A program made the translations under genes and the position numbers. Below the pieces are notes generated by a model. That model searched no databases and was not told the origin of the DNA. It saw only the letters and a list, made by a program, of their open reading frames with translations. Of a DNA stretch of 10,871 bases, positions 1 through 10,800 are shown in pieces. Each line of letters opens with the position of its first letter. The first letter of the stretch is position 1. Origin of the DNA: Chloroflexota bacterium (lineage in GTDB: Bacteria; Chloroflexota; Anaerolineae; Promineifilales; Promineifilaceae); assembly GCA_024640485.1 (NCBI GenBank), contig JAHEEY010000121.1:1-10871 (forward strand), in the 5' to 3' direction.

Positions 1-1678
1 CCCGGATCCCCAGCAGATCGATCTTGGGCAGACCCAGCGCTTCCACATCCCGGAAATCATATTGGGCGGTCAGCAGCCCTTTGGCGGCCCACTGCACCGG
101 CAGTACGTCAGTGAGCGGGCCTGGGGTGATGATAACGCCGCCGGGATGGAGCCCCAGATGGTGGGGAAAGCCGATCAGCTGGAATGCCCGGCTCATCACC
201 TCGCGTTCCCGGCTGTCAGTCAGCCCATCCAGCAGTTCGTCCAGGTCGGGCCGTTTGCGCTGGGCCCGGTCCGGATGCCAGTTCCGCTTAACCATGCCGC
301 TGAGCTGCTTGATACGGCTTTCGGGAATGCCGTACGCTTTAGCCACCCCCCGCACCGCCGATTTGGGCTGCAGGGTGTTCATGGTACCCACCATCGCCAC
401 TCGATCCTCTCCGTACCGCTGGCGGACGTAGGTTAATACTTCGTCCCGCCGCCGGCTGCAGAAATCGAGGTCGATATCGGGCATGTTGGCCCGGGCCGGG
501 TTCAGGAAACGCTCAAAAAGCAGCCCATGGGCCACCGGATCAACAGTGGTGATGCCCAGGGCGTAGGCGGTCAATGAGTTGGCCACGCTGCCCCGGGTAC
601 TGACAGGAACATCCTGCTGGTGGGCGAAGCGTACGATATCGGCCACCAGCAAGAAGAGTGGCGCGAAACCGTGACCGATGATGCTGGACAGCTCTCTGTC
701 CAACCGCTGCTGGTAGCCGGCCTTGTCGGCATCTGGCACGGCAGCCAGCCGCTCTGTCAGCCCCTGGTTGGCCTGAACGGTGAATGCCTCTGCCGGCGTC
801 TGTCCTTCAGGAAGGTCCAATTTGGGCCAGATCGGGTCGCCGGCAGGGGTTGCCGGCCGGCAGGCAGCGATCACCTTGTTTACATTGGCAATCGCGTCGG
901 GAAAGTCGGCGAACCGGCCGGCGATCTCCGCCGGGCTGAGCCAATGACCGGCCAGGGCGGGATCGGCGACCTCTTCGATAGCGCAGTTGCGCTCCACCGC
1001 CGCCAGCAGAGGGAGCAGCCGTGCCTCTTCCGGCTCGATGCCGGTGATCGGCTGGGCCACCACCGGCTCCATCCCGAAACGGCTGCCGGCGGCTAACAGG
1101 GCCCGGGCATGGCGCTTATCCGCTTCGCTGTTGATGGCCAGACCCAGGTAGCAGCGGTCAAAGAAGATCCCCCCCAGTCGGGAGGCATACTGCTGGGCCG
1201 CCTTCTCCTGACCGGTACGCAGATAATGGGCCATCCAGCCGGTCTGTCCGGCCTCGATACAGATGAGGCCGTGATGATGCCGTTTCAAATCTGCCCAGGC
1301 CAGGCCGCGCAGCAGTCGTTCTTCCCGGTCAGGATGCCCCTGCAGGCAGGCCGACAGCCGGCAGAGGGAGCGGTACCCTTCCGGGCCGGTAGCCAGCAGG
1401 ATCAGGTGAGCCGGCGCCTGCGGTCGGGAAGCGATGCCCGGCAAGGGCGGCGCCAGGGTCACGGTCATGCCGGTGATGGGGCGGATGCCGGCTTGCTGGC
1501 ACGCCTGGGAGAAGGAGAAGGCGCCGTAGAGGCTGTTCAGATCGGTGAGGGCCAACGCCTCCATGCCGCTGTCAGCCGCCCGGGTGACCAGTTCATCAAT
1601 GGCAGCGGTCGCTTTGAGCAGGGAATAGCGGGAATGGACGTGGAGGTGGGTGAATGTCGCCGGATCTAGTTCGCTCAT
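1..1678 (-). CDS. dnaE: DNA polymerase III alpha subunit (DnaE family), N-terminal half
   Basis: This is the replicative-type (C-family) DNA polymerase subunit that extends DNA from dNTPs. The window holds 559 complete codons; E. coli DnaE has about 1160 residues, so roughly the second half lies beyond the left edge. Seen: an N-terminal PHP domain with HLHVHS at residues 11-16 and LTDLNSLYG at 44-52; a STRGSVANSL segment at about 360-369, matching the family's GRGSxAxSL loop; MPDIDLDF at 399-406 with catalytic Asp401 and Asp403; HPGGV from His511; and KIDLLGIR at 552-559 with the third catalytic Asp554. The spacing is almost identical to E. coli (401, 403, 555). The ATG at 1678 is the only credible start, because an in-frame TAA lies at 1688-1690 and the PHP motif begins 10 residues later. 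PHP metal ligands look degenerate (Leu47 where active forms have His). It could instead be an error-prone DnaE2/ImuC-type paralogue; the missing C-terminus would decide. Confidence 0.95.
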   Translation of the reverse strand, partial: MSELDPATFTHLHVHSRYSLLKATAAIDELVTRAADSGMEALALTDLNSLYGAFSFSQACQQAGIRPITGMTVTLAPPLPGIASRPQAPAHLILLATGPEGYRSLCRLSACLQGHPDREERLLRGLAWADLKRHHHGLICIEAGQTGWMAHYLRTGQEKAAQQYASRLGGIFFDRCYLGLAINSEADKRHARALLAAGSRFGMEPVVAQPITGIEPEEARLLPLLAAVERNCAIEEVADPALAGHWLSPAEIAGRFADFPDAIANVNKVIAACRPATPAGDPIWPKLDLPEGQTPAEAFTVQANQGLTERLAAVPDADKAGYQQRLDRELSSIIGHGFAPLFLLVADIVRFAHQQDVPVSTRGSVANSLTAYALGITTVDPVAHGLLFERFLNPARANMPDIDLDFCSRRRDEVLTYVRQRYGEDRVAMVGTMNTLQPKSAVRGVAKAYGIPESRIKQLSGMVKRNWHPDRAQRKRPDLDELLDGLTDSREREVMSRAFQLIGFPHHLGLHPGGVIITPGPLTDVLPVQWAAKGLLTAQYDFRDVEALGLPKIDLLGIR

Positions 1679-1686
1679 CGGGGGGG

Positions 1687-1715
1687 ATTATAAGCCGGCA
1701 GCCGCGAAAAGACAG
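1687..1715 (-). promoter_or_regulatory. Promoter of the DnaE gene, probably leaderless
   Basis: On the minus strand a perfect -10 hexamer TATAAT lies at 1692-1687. Exactly 17 bases upstream is CTGTCT (1715-1710), a 3-of-6 match to the -35 consensus TTGACA. Only eight bases (CCCCCCCG) separate the -10 box from the ATG at 1678, so transcription should begin at or within about two bases of the start codon. There is no purine-rich Shine-Dalgarno sequence in those eight bases. Both facts point to a leaderless mRNA. The -35 match is weak, so the call rests mainly on the -10 box and its position. Confidence 0.7.
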
Positions 1716-1744
1716 GGTTCCCGGCGAATTTCGGCAGCGATGGG

Positions 1745-1776
1745 AACAAAAAGGCCGGCGGTTAAGCCGCCGGCCT
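1745..1776 (-). terminator. Rho-independent terminator of the giant surface-protein gene
   Basis: A perfect 9-bp GC-only stem (GGCCGGCGG at 1753-1761 paired with CCGCCGGCC at 1767-1775) encloses a 5-base loop, and an A-T pair (1752/1776) can extend the stem. Read on the minus strand it is followed directly by TTTTTGTT (1752-1745). It begins about 30 bases after the TAA stop at 1807-1809, as expected for an intrinsic terminator. There is no T-tract on the other side, so it should act only for minus-strand transcription. It insulates the downstream DnaE gene. Confidence 0.92.
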
Positions 1777-1806
1777 CTGTTGATGAGAAGAGCCCGAGCC
1801 CGCCCC

Positions 1807-4800
1807 TTATCGAGGCGCGGCCGGAGTAGCTTCCGAGCCGGGCAGTGCCGGCCGAGCGGCCGGTGACAGCAGGGTCATCGGGGTCGGCCGGGGCGTGGTG
1901 GTGGCGCTGTCGTCCCGGGTGGGGATGATCAGCTGGGGGCTGCCGGCTGCCGCTGCGGGGACATTGATACTCACCGGGCCGAAGATGTTGTTGTTCTCGG
2001 CGGGACATTCGTTAACCGAGTTGTCAGTGTCCACCTGGGCATACAGGTTGTGGGCCCCAGCGGTGAAGAGCAGGTTGTGGGTAAAGGTCTTGCTGGCACC
2101 TGCGGGGAAGTCGCTCCCTTGAGCGCCCCAGAACTCGTCACCCAGCACTGTCCAGGCCGGCACCCGATCGATATAGAAGTCAATGTAGAAATTGTTGCCG
2201 GCTCCTACCGCAGCCGTTCCCTGGTTCTTGACGGTCACGGAGACGGTGGTGAGCTGACCTGCCGACGGCGACGCCGGGGTCAGCTGGATTCCGGTGACCA
2301 CCAGGTCGATCGCTGACGCCGGCGCGCAGGATACGGTGATATCAACCGTAGCCGCCAGCGAATTGTCAGCACCGTCGTTGGCCCGGTAGGTGAAGCTGTC
2401 CTGGCCCACGAATCCAATTGCCGGTACGTATCTAAACGACCCGTTGCTGTTCAGCGTGAGGGTACCGTAGGTCACATTTCGGACCATTGCCGCCGTCAGC
2501 GGATCTGTGTCAGCATCGGTATCGTTGCTCAAAATACCGGGGGCGCTGACGTTCAGGGTCACATTCAGGTTGGTGCTGTACGCGTCATTGTTGGCTACCG
2601 GCGGATTGTTACCCGCCGCGCTGACGGTGATATTGACTGTGACCGTAGCGGAGTTGGCGGTGCCGTCATTGGCATGGTAGCTGAAACTGTCAGTGCCGCT
2701 GAAACCATTGTTCGGCGTATAGCTGAAGGAGCCGTTGGCATTGAGGGTCAGCGCTCCGCTGCTGACACCGCTGTTCAGCACCGCGGTCAGGCTGTCGCTG
2801 TTAGCGTCGGTATCGTTGGCCAACACGCCGGGGGCAGCCACATTCAGGACGGTGTCCTGAGGGGTGCCGTAACTGTCATTCCGAGCAACCGGCGCGGCGT
2901 TGGCCACGGCGATGGTGACGGCAGCCGCAGTCGAGCTGCCTTTGCCGTCATTGGCGGCATAGGTGAAGCTGACGTTTCCGGCGAAGTTAGCCGGGGGCAC
3001 ATAGGTGAAGGAGCCGTTGGCGTTGAGGGTCAAGGTACCGCTGGCTACATTACTGCGCAGCTGGGCGGTCAGGCTGTCGCCGTCGCCGTCGCTGTCGTTG
3101 CCCAACACCCCAGGCGCCGGCACATTCAAGGTGACGTTCTTAGGAGTATTGTAGGAATCAGCCAGAGCAACCGGCAGCTTGTTGGCGATGCCGGAACCCA
3201 TCACAACGGGCAGGTAGAGATAGGTATCACCCACCGTGGTTCTGTCGACGGCAGAATCAAAGGTGGTCGAGGGGCTCAAACCTGAGCGTGCCGTAACCGT
3301 GGTGAGATCCACAGTCCCATCTACCGCCCCGCCGGGGATGTTGACGGTGACGATCACCGTACGGAAAGCACCGGGCAGCAGGGTGACGCTGGTGGGCGCC
3401 ACAGTGACCGCCCAGCTTTGGTTGGAGCTGACCGTGAGGTTGTAGCTGTCAGCCATAGAGCCGATATTCCTGACGGTATGCTGGTATCTGACGGTGGTAC
3501 CCGGCTGTCCACTGATGGCTCGATCTGGCACGATCCGAACGCCCAGCGCCCCAGGAGGCGCTGTTACTGTGGTGGTATCGACCGCTTGATCGAATACCAG
3601 CGGATCGTTCTGGGAGATGACCGTCACCGTGCTGTTGTCCACGCTGTTGAGCAGCGCTGAGATAGGCACGTCGATAGTGACAGTGATGACCGCCGAACTG
3701 CGGGCAGCGATGGTCAGCGAAGTCGGATTCGCGGTCACTGTCCAGCCCATGCTGCTGACCGGGTTGACATCGAAAGTGTCGGCTACATTACCAGTGTTGC
3801 TCACCGTGTGGGTATAGACCAAAGTTCCGCCGGCAGCGGCGGCATCAGCCTGCGCCGCTGGGACGATGCTCACCTGCGAGAGGGCGCTGACGGTGGTGGT
3901 GTTCACCACTGTGGCCTGCAGGCCGGCGTCTCCGACCGAATCAGCGGTGATCGCGATGGTGTGCCGCTGTCCTACGGTCCAGATGGGCACGTCGACCCTG
4001 ACCGTGACCACGGCAGAACCGCCGGGCGCCAGGGTCACTGACGCCGGTGACACGTCCACCGTCCACGCCAGCGGGCTGCTGACATAGGTCAGATTAAAGG
4101 TGTCGCTGGCGTTGGCCAGGTTGGTCAACGTGTGGGTGTAGAAGACGGTGACATTATCCGGTTCCGCCGCATTGTGGTCCGGCGCGAAGGACATATCATA
4201 GACCGCCGCTACCCGGGTGGTATCGACCACGGTGTCGCGGGTACCGGCATCGTCTGGGGTAGTCGCTTCGATGGTCACCGTATGCACGGTATCGCTCAGG
4301 GCCGCGGATGGGATCTGCACCGTCACCGTCACGGCAGCCGACTCGCCTGCCAGCAGCAGGCCGGTTCGAGCCGGCTGCAGGGTGACGGTCCATCCAGCGG
4401 GAGCGGAACCGGCGACACTCAGATCGAACTGGTCGGGGCCGTCGCCGCTGTTGGTGACGATGTGGGTGTAAGTGATGGTTTCGCCCGGCAGGCCAATGCG
4501 CGATCTAGCGGGGTCAATGGTGACCCCATAGGTCTGGGCAATGGTGGTGACATCGACTGCCGTATGGACCACCTGGTGCGCATCGGTTACGGTAATGGTG
4601 GTGGTATCCACGAAGCCGGGCAGGCCGCCGGTGATCACCAGGGTGACTGTGACCGATTGGCCCGGGTTCAGATTAGAGATAGTGGTCGGTGAAAGCTGGT
4701 ATCCCCAACCACCGGCAGGCGGCACCGAGACGTTGGCCATCGTCAGGGTGTAGCTGTCGACGAAGTCGCCGGTGTTGGTCAGCAGATGAGTGTAAACGTA

Positions 4801-7800
4801 GCGGTCGCCGGAATTGATCGCCGCCGACTGAGAAGCCGGCTGGAAGGCGAACGCTGGTATCTGGATATACTCATCGGCGCCGATATCTACCTGGATACCT
4901 TGCTTTCGAGGCTGGCCATCGATGTCGATGCCGTTGAGATAGGTGATGCTGGAGGTGCCGGCATCCCTTGCTGGCGAAGCGGCAGACACATGGTAATAAC
5001 CGTCGGTGAAGAGCGGATTGCCGCTCAGACTGTTGGCACCAGGGTTGTTAGGCGAATTCAGATCAATGAAATAGAGGTTGTAGGATAGGGTCGACGTGGC
5101 GGCATTGTCGTAGATCGCCTGCCCAAGCACCGCGCTGTTATTAGCGAAGATGTTGTTAAGAGCGGTGACAGCCGTAGCGGCATAGACCGCGCCACCTTGG
5201 CCGCTGGTGGTGCCAGCGTCATTGCCGGCAAAGCTGTTGTTTTCCAGCAAAGCGGGGCCGGCGGCGATGTAGATGCCGGCGCCCTGACCGTCAGCCGAAG
5301 CGGCATTAGGCAGGTGCTGGTTGTCAGCGAAGACTGTGCTGGCGACATCCAATGTGCCGCTGAGATGGTAAAGGCCAGCGCCGTATCGAGCGGTATTGCT
5401 CATCACAAAGCTGTTGGCCAGCAGCAGATCGGAGCCGGCGTTGTAGATGCCGCCGCCGACGTCAGGGAGCATGCTGCTGCCGTCCAAGAAAGCCCGGCCG
5501 TTTTGGATGAACAGGCCGCTGAGGGTGACATCGTGGCCGGCCTCAACGTAGATGACCCGGTGGTCATCACCGCCATCCAGGACAACGGCGTTGGTGATAG
5601 GCAGTACAGTAGTGAACTGATCCACCGAGCTGTAACCGCCGCGGATGGTCAGTGACTTATCGATGAAGATATTCTGCCGGTAGGTATCAACACTGACGGT
5701 GCGGGTGATCGCGCCGCTGTAGGTACCAGCCGCTATCAGGATATCGTCTCCATCCAGCGCCTGATCGATGGCATGCTGGATGGTGGCACACGGGTTGTTG
5801 ACATCGGTACAGTTGGAGTTGTCGAGGCCACCGCTGCCGGCGACATAGCGGGTTCCTGGCCCGAAACCGATTTCGATATGGTTGGTGGCATTGTCAAAGA
5901 TCTGCGCGTTTGTTGTCAGACGGGCGATCAAGGACGGGGAGGCTTCACCACCGCCCAGGGCGCTGCCCAGGATCTTGACCTGCAGCAGCACCGTGATCGA
6001 CTCCGCCGGAGCCAGCTCTACCCGGGGCGCGATTACCGCCCCGTTGTCGTCGACGACAGCGGCGGTGGCATACCCTTCCGGCCCTGGGTTGGAGATGATG
6101 TCGAAGGTGCCGGTCTCGTTGCCGATATTGGTCACCCGGTGTTCATAGGTGATAATCTGCCCGGGCAGCCCGAACTCACCAAAGCGGTCCGGTTCCACAT
6201 CGACGCCAGGCACCTGACCGACGGTAGTGGCGATGGTGCGCACAACCGAACGGGAGGGCAAAGTGGCTGAGCGGCACTCGACCTGCGCTTTGTGGATGCC
6301 GGCAGTGGCGGTCAAGGGCACCGTCACCGTGAAGTTTCGCTGCACCGATTCGCCTAATGTGAAGTCATCCCAACCCAACAAAACGGTTTGGCCGTCCCCC
6401 TGGAGGGTGCCCCACGCCTGGGTCTGGCTGGATAAGGTGATGGTGATACTGTCGGTGTAGCCGTTGGAATAGGCTGGCGGCGGCGTAGTCACATAGGAAG
6501 GGCTGCCGGCGTTGTAGATAATCAGCTCATACGTCAGGGTCTGTCCCGGGAAAGCGGAGCGGGCAACCGTAGTGGGCCTGATGTCGCAGCCGAAATCCTT
6601 GTAATATTCATCGGCGCCCACATCGCTGAACTCCGCCGTAATGGGAGCGGTGTTGCCGTCCGGCCGCGTCTGGCTGTCGCCGTCGAAGTTTATCAGCGGA
6701 TCAGGCCCTAACAGCAGCGCTGGATCAGCTTGATCGATATTGGGGGAATCGACGCTGAGATGCCAGGCATCCAACAATCCAGGGCTCCAGGTGTAAGCGT
6801 TGGTGCCGGTGATGTTGGTGCTGTTGCTGTAGAAATTGTTGTGACTGACCGCAGTGCCGCCGCTGGCAGAGTAAGCGCCGCCGCCAACACCGCTGTCAGT
6901 ATTGGAGTAGACGATGCTGCTGTTGAGCACCAAGGGGTTGGCGCCGCTGTCATTGTAGACACCGCCGCCGGTACCGCCGGCGTTGTTCCAGCCCACTGTA
7001 TTGTGGTAGATGCTCAAGACACCGGTATTATGGATGCCGGCGCCGTCCCCGGCAGCGTAGTTGTCATGGAAGATAGCGTTGACAAAGCGTCCGGTTCCGG
7101 CAGCGTAGACACCACCGCCGTCGATGCCAGCGCTGTTGCTGACCACCACGTGATTGCGGATCATATATTGGGCGCCGCTGTCGAAATAGAAAGCGCCACC
7201 GTCGCTGGCGGCACTATTGCCGCTGAACTGATCGTACACCGCGTATTGGCCGACTCCCGGAGCGGATCTAATTTCGCGGACCACATAACAGCTGCCGCTG
7301 ACGTTGCCGTTAAAGAGGACATCGGTATTGGGGCCGCCGTAATAGGCGCCGCCCCGACCCGCCTGGCTCTGGCAGATAGCCGTTGCCTCAAAGGCAGCAA
7401 GGGTACTGCTGATAGCTCCGCCTGGCTGATAGATTGCGCCGCCGTCGGTGATGATCGTGCCGTTGGTGAAGGCCAAATCATTGAAGGTGGGGCTGGCGCC
7501 AGGGGCGATGTAGATGACCCGCCCTTCTCCCATGGCATCGATCCGGGTGCTGACCGCGCCGTACTTATCGAAGTCACCAGGGTTGGTGAAACTACCGGGC
7601 AGCAGAGAGCCGTTGAATATCAAATCTTCGCTGACGTAGCCTACCTGCAGGGTGCCGTTGCGCGGCTGGACGCCGCTGCAGACACCGCGGGCGATATCGA
7701 CCGTCAAAATGCCGTTGCTCTCGGCGTAATCAATCGCCGCCTGGAGCTCGCCGAAGATGACACCACCTACCTGGATGATGCAGGTGCTCACTTCATCAGC

Positions 7801-10800
7801 GCCAATGTCGGGCGCGCCATTGGTGGGGCGGACATCGCCGTCGTAATCAATGCTGATGGTGACGGTGGGGGCACCAGTACCTTGATCGACCCCCGGAGAG
7901 TAGTCCAGCAGATGATAATCTTCTAACAGCGCATCCACATAGAGCGGAGTCGACGAGATGTTGCCGTTGACCCCGGCGCCGGCGACACCAACGTAGTTGG
8001 TGCTGTTGTTAACGGCGTCGTTGCCGCCCACAGTGGGGGTGCCGCCGGCGCTGTGGATGCCGGTGCCGTCGTTGCTGTCTACCAGATTGTTGTAGATGGC
8101 CGGGCTGCCGCTGGCGTTGTAAATACCACCGCCATAGCCGAAGAACGCCTCATTGCCGATGATGCTGTTGTGCCAGATGCCGGCACTGCTGCTGACATTG
8201 TAGAGGCCGCCGCCGTAGTTGGCGGCGATGTTGGCGTAGATGAAGTTGTTGCGCAGATCGACGGAATCGCCGGCGTTCAGATAAACGGCAGCGCCATCAT
8301 CCGCGTTGTTGCGATAGATATCGTTGCTGTCTACCAGCAGGCCGCCATCGTTTTGATAGAGGGCGCCGCCGCTGGTCGCCTCGTTAGTGAAGAAACGGCT
8401 GCCGCGCACCGTGGCTTCACCAGACGGGGCGTTGTTGTATATGACACCGCCGTTGACAGCGGTATTGGAGTATGCCTCGCTCTGGTAAAGGGTCAGGGTG
8501 CCGGCATTGTAGACGGCGCCGCCATTGCCAGCGTCGCTGTGGCTGAAAGTGACCGCGCTGATGTCGAGCTGTCCCTGGTTGTACAGGGCGCCGCCGCCAT
8601 TGACGATGCCAGCGGAAGCGGCATCACCATTAATCAGGGAGAAACTGGTCACCGTCACCACGGCGCCATCCGCCACGAAAAGGCTTCGTCCTAAACCGCC
8701 GGGATCGAGGACTGCCGGCGCGCTGACGATGGCCCAACTGCCGTCCAGGGTCAGGGATTTGGAGACGTACAGGGTCTGAACTACATTGGTGGCGCTTTCC
8801 AGCCGGGTGTTGACACCCAGGCAGACGCCGCTGACCTTGACCGTACTGCTTATCACGGCCCGATCCACCGCTCGCTGCACACTACCGTAAACGATGTTGG
8901 GAGCGGCGATGTCGTACGCTTGACAGCCGCCGACCTCATCGGCGCCGATATCGAAGCCCTGGTGAGAGGGGCGGATGTCATCTTGATAATCTGTCAGCAA
9001 GGGCAGCGTCAAATCACCTTTGTCCACCACCGGCGAGCTGAAGTTCAAACTGAAGTCGAAAGCATCGAGATCAGTAAACTGGGGATCTACCGACAGATGG
9101 CCGGTGCCGCCGCCGCTGATGGTGCCGCCGAAGTCAGTGCCGTTATAGATGAAGTCGTTGTATCCCAAGGTGGGGGAGGAGCCGCTCTGGCCAAAGGCGC
9201 CCCCGACAGCGGCAGCGCTGTTGCTGATAACGATGTTGCCCCGGAGGTCGGGAGAACCGGCGGCCACATAGAAACCGCCGCCGCTGCTGTCAGCCGTGTT
9301 GGAATAAACGGTATTGTGCCACAGGAAATTATCTCCGCCAGCACTGTAAACGGCACCGCCATTGGCGGCACTGTTCAGATAGAAGAAGTTGTTCTGGACT
9401 GTGGCTGTGAAACCAGCGCCGCCGGCATAAATGGCCCCGCCATTTGCCGACGCGGCGTTGTTGTAGAACCGGTTGCCACCGTCTGCTAACAGCAGGCTGT
9501 CGCCGCTGTAGATGGCGGCGCCGCTGCGGGCGGTATTGCTGTAAACGTTGTTATTGAAGAAAGTGACATCCGCGCCGTCATCAATGTAAACGGCACCGCC
9601 GTCAGCGGTTGTGCCAACATCGCCGCCGGTGATGTCAAACCCTTCGATGGTCGCGATCACATCGGGAGCGACGTACAAGACCCGGCCCAGACCCTGCGCG
9701 TCTAGACGAGTGGTACTGCCCTGCCCGGTGAAAGCGGGATTCCAGCCGCCAACCAGGGTGATATCTTTGACGATATGGACCGTCTGGTTGATCACACCCA
9801 GGCTGCCGCCGGCGTTATAGGCATGGACACCGGTACAGCGCCCAGCTACATCAACCTGGTCGCCAGGAGAAGCGGCGGCCAAAGCTACCTGAACACTGCC
9901 GTAGATAACCTCATTCACCCGGGCCAGACAGCCCACCAGCTCATCGGCGCCGATATCGTACCCCTGATTGGAGGGACGCGGGTCGCCGTTCATGTCGCTG
10001 TCGATAATTGAGTTGGGTTCGGCGGCATCAGAAGCGGCGGCGCCGTCAGCCAAATGGAAATCGCCGCCGTCGGGATTGACCATGCCGGGAGAAACGACAT
10101 TGCTCTGGATGTCGGTCACACCGGCAATATTAGCCGCAGTGGAATCCGCAGCTGCCGGACCGGCGCCATAATCATGGTAGTAGTTGTAGCTTAGGGAGGG
10201 CGGTGTTTCGGCCGAGAAGATGGCCGGGCCAGCCGCCGCCCGGTTGCTCTGGAAGATGGAATTCTTGATGAGCGGCACGCCGCTGCCGTCGTAGAAACCG
10301 CCCCCTGCCAAGGAAGCGCTGTTGGTGTAAACGGTCAGATGGAGGAAACGGGACTGCAGGGCAGAATTGTTGTAGATACCGCCGCCATAGTCAGAGGCGT
10401 CGTTAGCGAAAACGACGCTGTTGGTCATGGTGATTACCCGGCTGTTATAAACGCCGCCGCCGTTGACGGCGTAGTTATCATGGATTTCGGCGCTGTCGAT
10501 AACCATGGTGCCGTTGTAGTTGTAAATACCGCCACCGGTGACGGCGGCACTGTTGTAACCCACATCGGTCAGCCGCTCAGCCATCCGGTCATCCAGCGAG
10601 GTAATCAACTCGACCGTGCCTTGATCATTATAGAGTCCACCGCCGACGTCCGCCGTACCGGAGAGAATCGATGTGCCCAGGAAAGTAGGCCAGCTGTCAG
10701 CGACGTAAACGCCGCCGCCGGCATCTTGATCAGAAGGCCCGCCGCCCATACCGGTGGCGTCCCCATTAACGATGATCAACCCCTCGATAGTCGGGGTGAT

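Noticed and set aside
620..1669. Plus-strand frames of 158 and 186 codons opposite the DnaE gene
   Set aside because: The minus strand here encodes conserved DnaE sequence with the expected motif spacing, so these are shadows.
1745..1776. Terminator hairpin acting in both directions
   Set aside because: A T-tract is present only on the minus-strand exit side, and no plus-strand gene approaches it.
1810..1860. LPGSE near the C-terminus as a sortase signal
   Set aside because: It does not match LPxTG, and no hydrophobic segment plus positively charged end follows as sortase substrates require.
6730..7926. 398-codon open frame on the plus strand
   Set aside because: It lies entirely antisense to beta-helix blocks C-D. 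Its Ala/Val/Gly/Asp-rich, domain-free product is what the reverse complement of GC-rich repeat coding sequence yields.
8053..8694. 213-codon and similar plus-strand frames (also 8920-9489, 4132-4692, 2674-3285)
   Set aside because: All are antisense to the giant gene and have the same biased composition, with no recognisable domain and no coherent operon layout.
4870..9957. CRISPR-like or integrase-site interpretation of the 18-bp repeats
   Set aside because: The copies are about 1 and 4 kb apart, in frame, and encode the same DIGADE hexapeptide, so protein repetition explains them.
10777..10779. TTG codon as the start of the giant protein
   Set aside because: The same frame is open for 30 more codons up to the window edge, and those codons encode residues that align with the other beta-helix blocks. 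The true start is outside the window.
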